Below the pieces are notes generated by a model. The model was not told where the DNA came from, searched no databases, and saw nothing but the letters and a program-made list of their open reading frames with translations. From NCBI RefSeq assembly GCF_000969825.1, contig NZ_KQ033919.1, positions 767,958 through 831,957 on the forward strand: DNA of 64,000 nt, read 5' to 3'. The translations under genes and the position numbers were made by a program. Positions 61,783 through 64,000 of the stretch are shown here, one piece after another. The stretch is from Parabacteroides gordonii MS-1 = DSM 23371. GTDB taxonomy: Bacteria; Bacteroidota; Bacteroidia; Bacteroidales; Tannerellaceae. Position 1 is the stretch's first letter. Each line of letters starts with the position of its first letter.

Positions 61783-61861
61783 CGCAGATATAATGAATTG
61801 TAAGGAATCTTTTTTATTAAAAAATGGCGGGCAATTCTTTTTCCACTTAAATAAAAAGCTA

Positions 61862-61869
61862 TATATTTG
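61862..61869 (+). promoter_or_regulatory. -7 box (TATATTTG) for hup
   Basis: A perfect TAnnTTTG match about 45 bases before the hup start codon, giving a leader of about 40 bases. Confidence 0.6.
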
Positions 61870-61915
61870 CATTCCAAAAAATTAATAGGTCCAAATCATT
61901 AATTAATTTATAGAC

Positions 61916-62188
61916 ATGACTAAAGCAGATATTGTTAGCGAAATTGCAAAAAGTACCGGCATCGACAAGCAGACGGTATTGAATAGCGTAGAATCTTTTA
62001 TGGATATTGTAAAAAGTTCATTATCTGAAGGAGAAAACGTATACCTGAGAGGATTCGGTAGTTTCGTTATTAAGAAGAGAGCTCAGAAGACTGCTCGTAA
62101 TATTTCAAAGAATACTACGATCATTATTCCTGAGCATAACATCCCTTCATTCAAGCCGGCTAAAACCTTCCTGAACGAAGTTAAGTAA
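61916..62188 (+). CDS. hup: HU-family DNA-binding protein
   Basis: The 90-residue protein has the classic HU form: MTKADIVSEIAKSTG, VYLRGFGSFVIKKRAQKTAR with the GFGSF turn, and IIPEHNIPSFKPAKTF. It binds DNA without sequence preference and bends it. It differs strongly from the longer HU-like protein at 952-1404. The 29-residue gene follows 35 bases later. Confidence 0.94.
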   Translation: MTKADIVSEIAKSTGIDKQTVLNSVESFMDIVKSSLSEGENVYLRGFGSFVIKKRAQKTARNISKNTTIIIPEHNIPSFKPAKTFLNEVK

Positions 62189-62223
62189 TTAGTAATTATA
62201 GTTTAATTTAAAATTTAGAAACA

Positions 62224-62313
62224 ATGCCTAGCGGAAAGAAAAGAAAAAGACATAAAATGTCTACGCACAAGCGCAAAAAGAGACTGAAGAAGAATAGACA
62301 TAAGAAAAAATAA
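62224..62313 (+). CDS. 29-residue AURKAIP1/COX24-type basic protein
   Basis: The ATG at 62224 starts a 29-residue protein (MPSGKKRKRHKMSTH, then KRKKRLKKNRHKKK) that is almost all Lys, Arg and His. It is a Bacteroidetes family annotated AURKAIP1/COX24, whose mitochondrial relative mS38 is a small-subunit ribosomal protein. I infer a ribosomal role. It is co-transcribed with hup and followed by a 14-bp perfect hairpin. Confidence 0.85.
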   Translation: MPSGKKRKRHKMSTHKRKKRLKKNRHKKK

Positions 62314-62330
62314 GTCTATCAAGAAACTCT

Positions 62331-62371
62331 AAAGAACAAACTTAATAAGTGACCTTTTAAGTTTGTTCTTT
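62331..62371 (+). terminator. 14-bp hairpin after the hup block
   Basis: AAAGAACAAACTTA pairs perfectly with TAAGTTTGTTCTTT around a 13-base loop. A short T-run precedes GCG. It probably ends the hup message. Confidence 0.7.
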
Positions 62372-62411
62372 GCGTATTTAGAAAGGTCTGAATTAAAAAA
62401 CCCTTTTTTAA

Positions 62412-63983
62412 GTGATAAGTGAATTAGTAGTAGATGTACAACCCAAAGAGGTATCTATTGCCGTATTGGAAGACAAGAACCTTGTGGAACTCCAGAAGGA
62501 GGCCCGCAATGTCTCGTTTGCCGTAGGTGATATTTATCTTGGTAAAGTTAAAAAACTGATGCCGGGGTTGAATGCTGCTTTCATTGATGTAGGGTATAAA
62601 AAGGACGCATTTCTTCATTATCTGGACTTAGGTCCAAACTTCAACACCCAGCAGAAGTTCCTCAAACAAGCACTCAGCGACCAGAAAAAGGTTCCTGCTA
62701 TTTCAAAAGTGCAGATACTTCCCGAAATTGAAAAAGACGGAAGTATAAGTAACGTGCTGAAAGTCGGACAAGAGGTGTTGGTGCAAATTGCTAAAGAGCC
62801 GATCTCTACGAAAGGTCCGCGATTGACTTCCGAACTATCTTTTGCCGGAAGATATATCGTGTTGATACCATTTGCCGATAAGGTCTCTGTCTCCACGAAA
62901 ATCAAGTCGAGTGAAGAACGTGCCCGTTTACGGCAGCTGATCCAGAGTATCAAGCCGAAAAATTTCAGCGTAATAGTGCGTACCTCTTCAGAAGGTAAAC
63001 GTGTTGCTGAACTCGACCATGAATTAAAGACATTAGTGAAACGATGGGAAGAAAACATCGTCAAGGTTCCAAAGCTAAAAGTTCCGTCGATCGTATACGA
63101 AGAAACGGCACGTACAGTAGCTTTGCTCCGCGATATATTCAATCCCTCTTTCCAAAACATTTACGTAAACGACGCGGACGTATTCCATAACATCCGCGAT
63201 TATGTCAGTCTGATCGCTCCCGGAAGGGAAGAGATCGTACAGCGATACACCGGTGAACTGCCGATATTCGACAATTTCAGTATCACCAAGCAGATCAAAT
63301 CGTTGTTCGGACGTACGGTTACGTATAAAAGTGGAGCTTACCTGATCATCGAGCACACCGAGGCCATGCACGTGATAGATGTAAACAGCGGCAATCGCTC
63401 CAAAGGAAGCGACGCCCAGGAAAAAACAGCTATCGACGTAAACACAGCCGCCGCCGACGAAATAGCACGCCAGCTTCGTCTTCGCGACATGGGCGGTATT
63501 ATTGTGGTCGACTTCATCGATATGGCAGAGGCTGCCAACCGACAGAAGTTATTCGAGCACATGTCTAAAGCGATGGCAAACGATCGGGCCAAACACAACA
63601 TCCTGCCTTTAAGTAAGTTTGGACTGATGCAGATTACCCGCCAAAGGGTTCGCCCGGCTATGGATGTAGATACAACGGAATCTTGTCCTACCTGTTTCGG
63701 CACAGGAACAATCAAACCGTCGATCCTGTTTACCGACAATCTGGAAGGAAAGATCGATTGTTTAGTGAATAAGCACAATGTGAAGAAATTCGCCCTGCAC
63801 GTACACCCCTACGTTGCAGCATTCGTTAATAAGGGATTATTTCCCCTTAGTATGAAATGGAAACTAAAGTACTCAAAAAGTATGAAAGTCATTCCTAACC
63901 AAAGTCTGGGTTTTCTGGAATACAAGTTTATCGATTCCGACAAGAATGAACTCGACATGATGGAAGAAAAGGAAATGAAGTAA
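62412..63983 (+). CDS. Ribonuclease E/G family protein
   Basis: The 523-residue protein starts with GTG at 62412 (ISELVVDVQPKEVSIAVLED). The S1 domain holds VGDIYLGKVKKLMPGLNAAF. The RNase E/G catalytic core has AMHVIDVNSGNRS (metal-binding Asp and Asn) and IIVVDFIDMAEAANR. The zinc-link is ESCPTCFGTGTIK. The length fits RNase G rather than the long E. It acts in rRNA and mRNA processing. The next 17 bases begin with AAAAAAGCCCC, perhaps a terminator cut by the window edge. Confidence 0.92.
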   Translation: MISELVVDVQPKEVSIAVLEDKNLVELQKEARNVSFAVGDIYLGKVKKLMPGLNAAFIDVGYKKDAFLHYLDLGPNFNTQQKFLKQALSDQKKVPAISKVQILPEIEKDGSISNVLKVGQEVLVQIAKEPISTKGPRLTSELSFAGRYIVLIPFADKVSVSTKIKSSEERARLRQLIQSIKPKNFSVIVRTSSEGKRVAELDHELKTLVKRWEENIVKVPKLKVPSIVYEETARTVALLRDIFNPSFQNIYVNDADVFHNIRDYVSLIAPGREEIVQRYTGELPIFDNFSITKQIKSLFGRTVTYKSGAYLIIEHTEAMHVIDVNSGNRSKGSDAQEKTAIDVNTAAADEIARQLRLRDMGGIIVVDFIDMAEAANRQKLFEHMSKAMANDRAKHNILPLSKFGLMQITRQRVRPAMDVDTTESCPTCFGTGTIKPSILFTDNLEGKIDCLVNKHNVKKFALHVHPYVAAFVNKGLFPLSMKWKLKYSKSMKVIPNQSLGFLEYKFIDSDKNELDMMEEKEMK

Positions 63984-64000
63984 TAAAAAAGCCCCGAAGT

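Noticed and set aside
1-64000. tRNA, rRNA, tmRNA, RNase P or SRP RNA genes
   Set aside because: I looked for TTCGA-type T loops and other signature motifs and found only coding matches. A proper tRNA scan was not possible.

Overview
The window looks like a chromosomal segment of a Bacteroidales bacterium, most likely a Parabacteroides relative; the genus is inferred, not tested. Supporting evidence: many -7 boxes of the Bacteroidetes type TAnnTTTG, GldD/GldE beside ssb and mutY, Bacteroidetes-only families (DUF4248, DUF6078, VirE-N/DUF3987), a possible T9SS-like C-terminal domain, and a 29-residue AURKAIP1/COX24-type protein after hup.

Layout. 1-4.6 kb: a YitT membrane protein (cut by the window edge), an HU-like protein, DUF4248 and a large VirE-N/PriCT/DUF3987 primase-like protein typical of transferable Bacteroidetes modules; a perfect 23-bp inverted repeat links the middle of that gene to its 3' flank. 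4.6-7.1 kb: an AT-rich secreted metzincin-like protein that has lost one zinc ligand, a probable independent rod-shaped small RNA (6S-like), and a small secreted protein. 7.2-15.3 kb (all minus): DinB protein, ECF sigma factor, MG2-type surface protein, SGNH lipoprotein, then a coupled ABC-F/MFS pair. 15.4-24.9 kb: a complete type I-B CRISPR-Cas locus (cas6-cas8b-cas7-cas5-cas3-cas4-cas1-cas2, then leader and an array of 19 full repeats plus one degenerate repeat), all reading on the minus strand.

25-34 kb: DUF6078 protein, outer-membrane phospholipase A, MutS-like ATPase, M48 lipoprotein, then the arginine operon argR-GNAT-argG-argC-argD with ARG-box-like sites in front of argR. 34-43 kb: FKBP lipoprotein, S9 dipeptidyl peptidase, MscS channel, NlpE-like lipoprotein and two near-identical C1 peptidases flanking proC. 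43.6-46.5 kb: proline catabolism (pruA, putA-type proline dehydrogenase). 46.7-55.8 kb: ferredoxin, two different L,D-transpeptidases, a beta-helix protein ending in a PDZ domain, a pentapeptide-repeat gene broken by one stop codon, a small GNAT and a 1156-residue AsmA-like protein. 56.1-57.5 kb: an IS3-family element with a programmed-frameshift heptamer. 57.5-64 kb: the sfp-gldD-gldE-ssb-mutY block divergent from hup, the 29-residue protein and a RNase E/G gene.

The least explained structure is in the intergenic DNA. Three separate gaps (25.56, 43.19 and 55.87 kb) each hold four short palindromic cores at a strict 22- or 23-bp period, with unrelated core sequences and, in at least two cases, the last unit inverted. 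Beside one of them is a 218-bp nest of TTTGCCAT inverted repeats that can be drawn as a cloverleaf. I do not recognise these as a named element.
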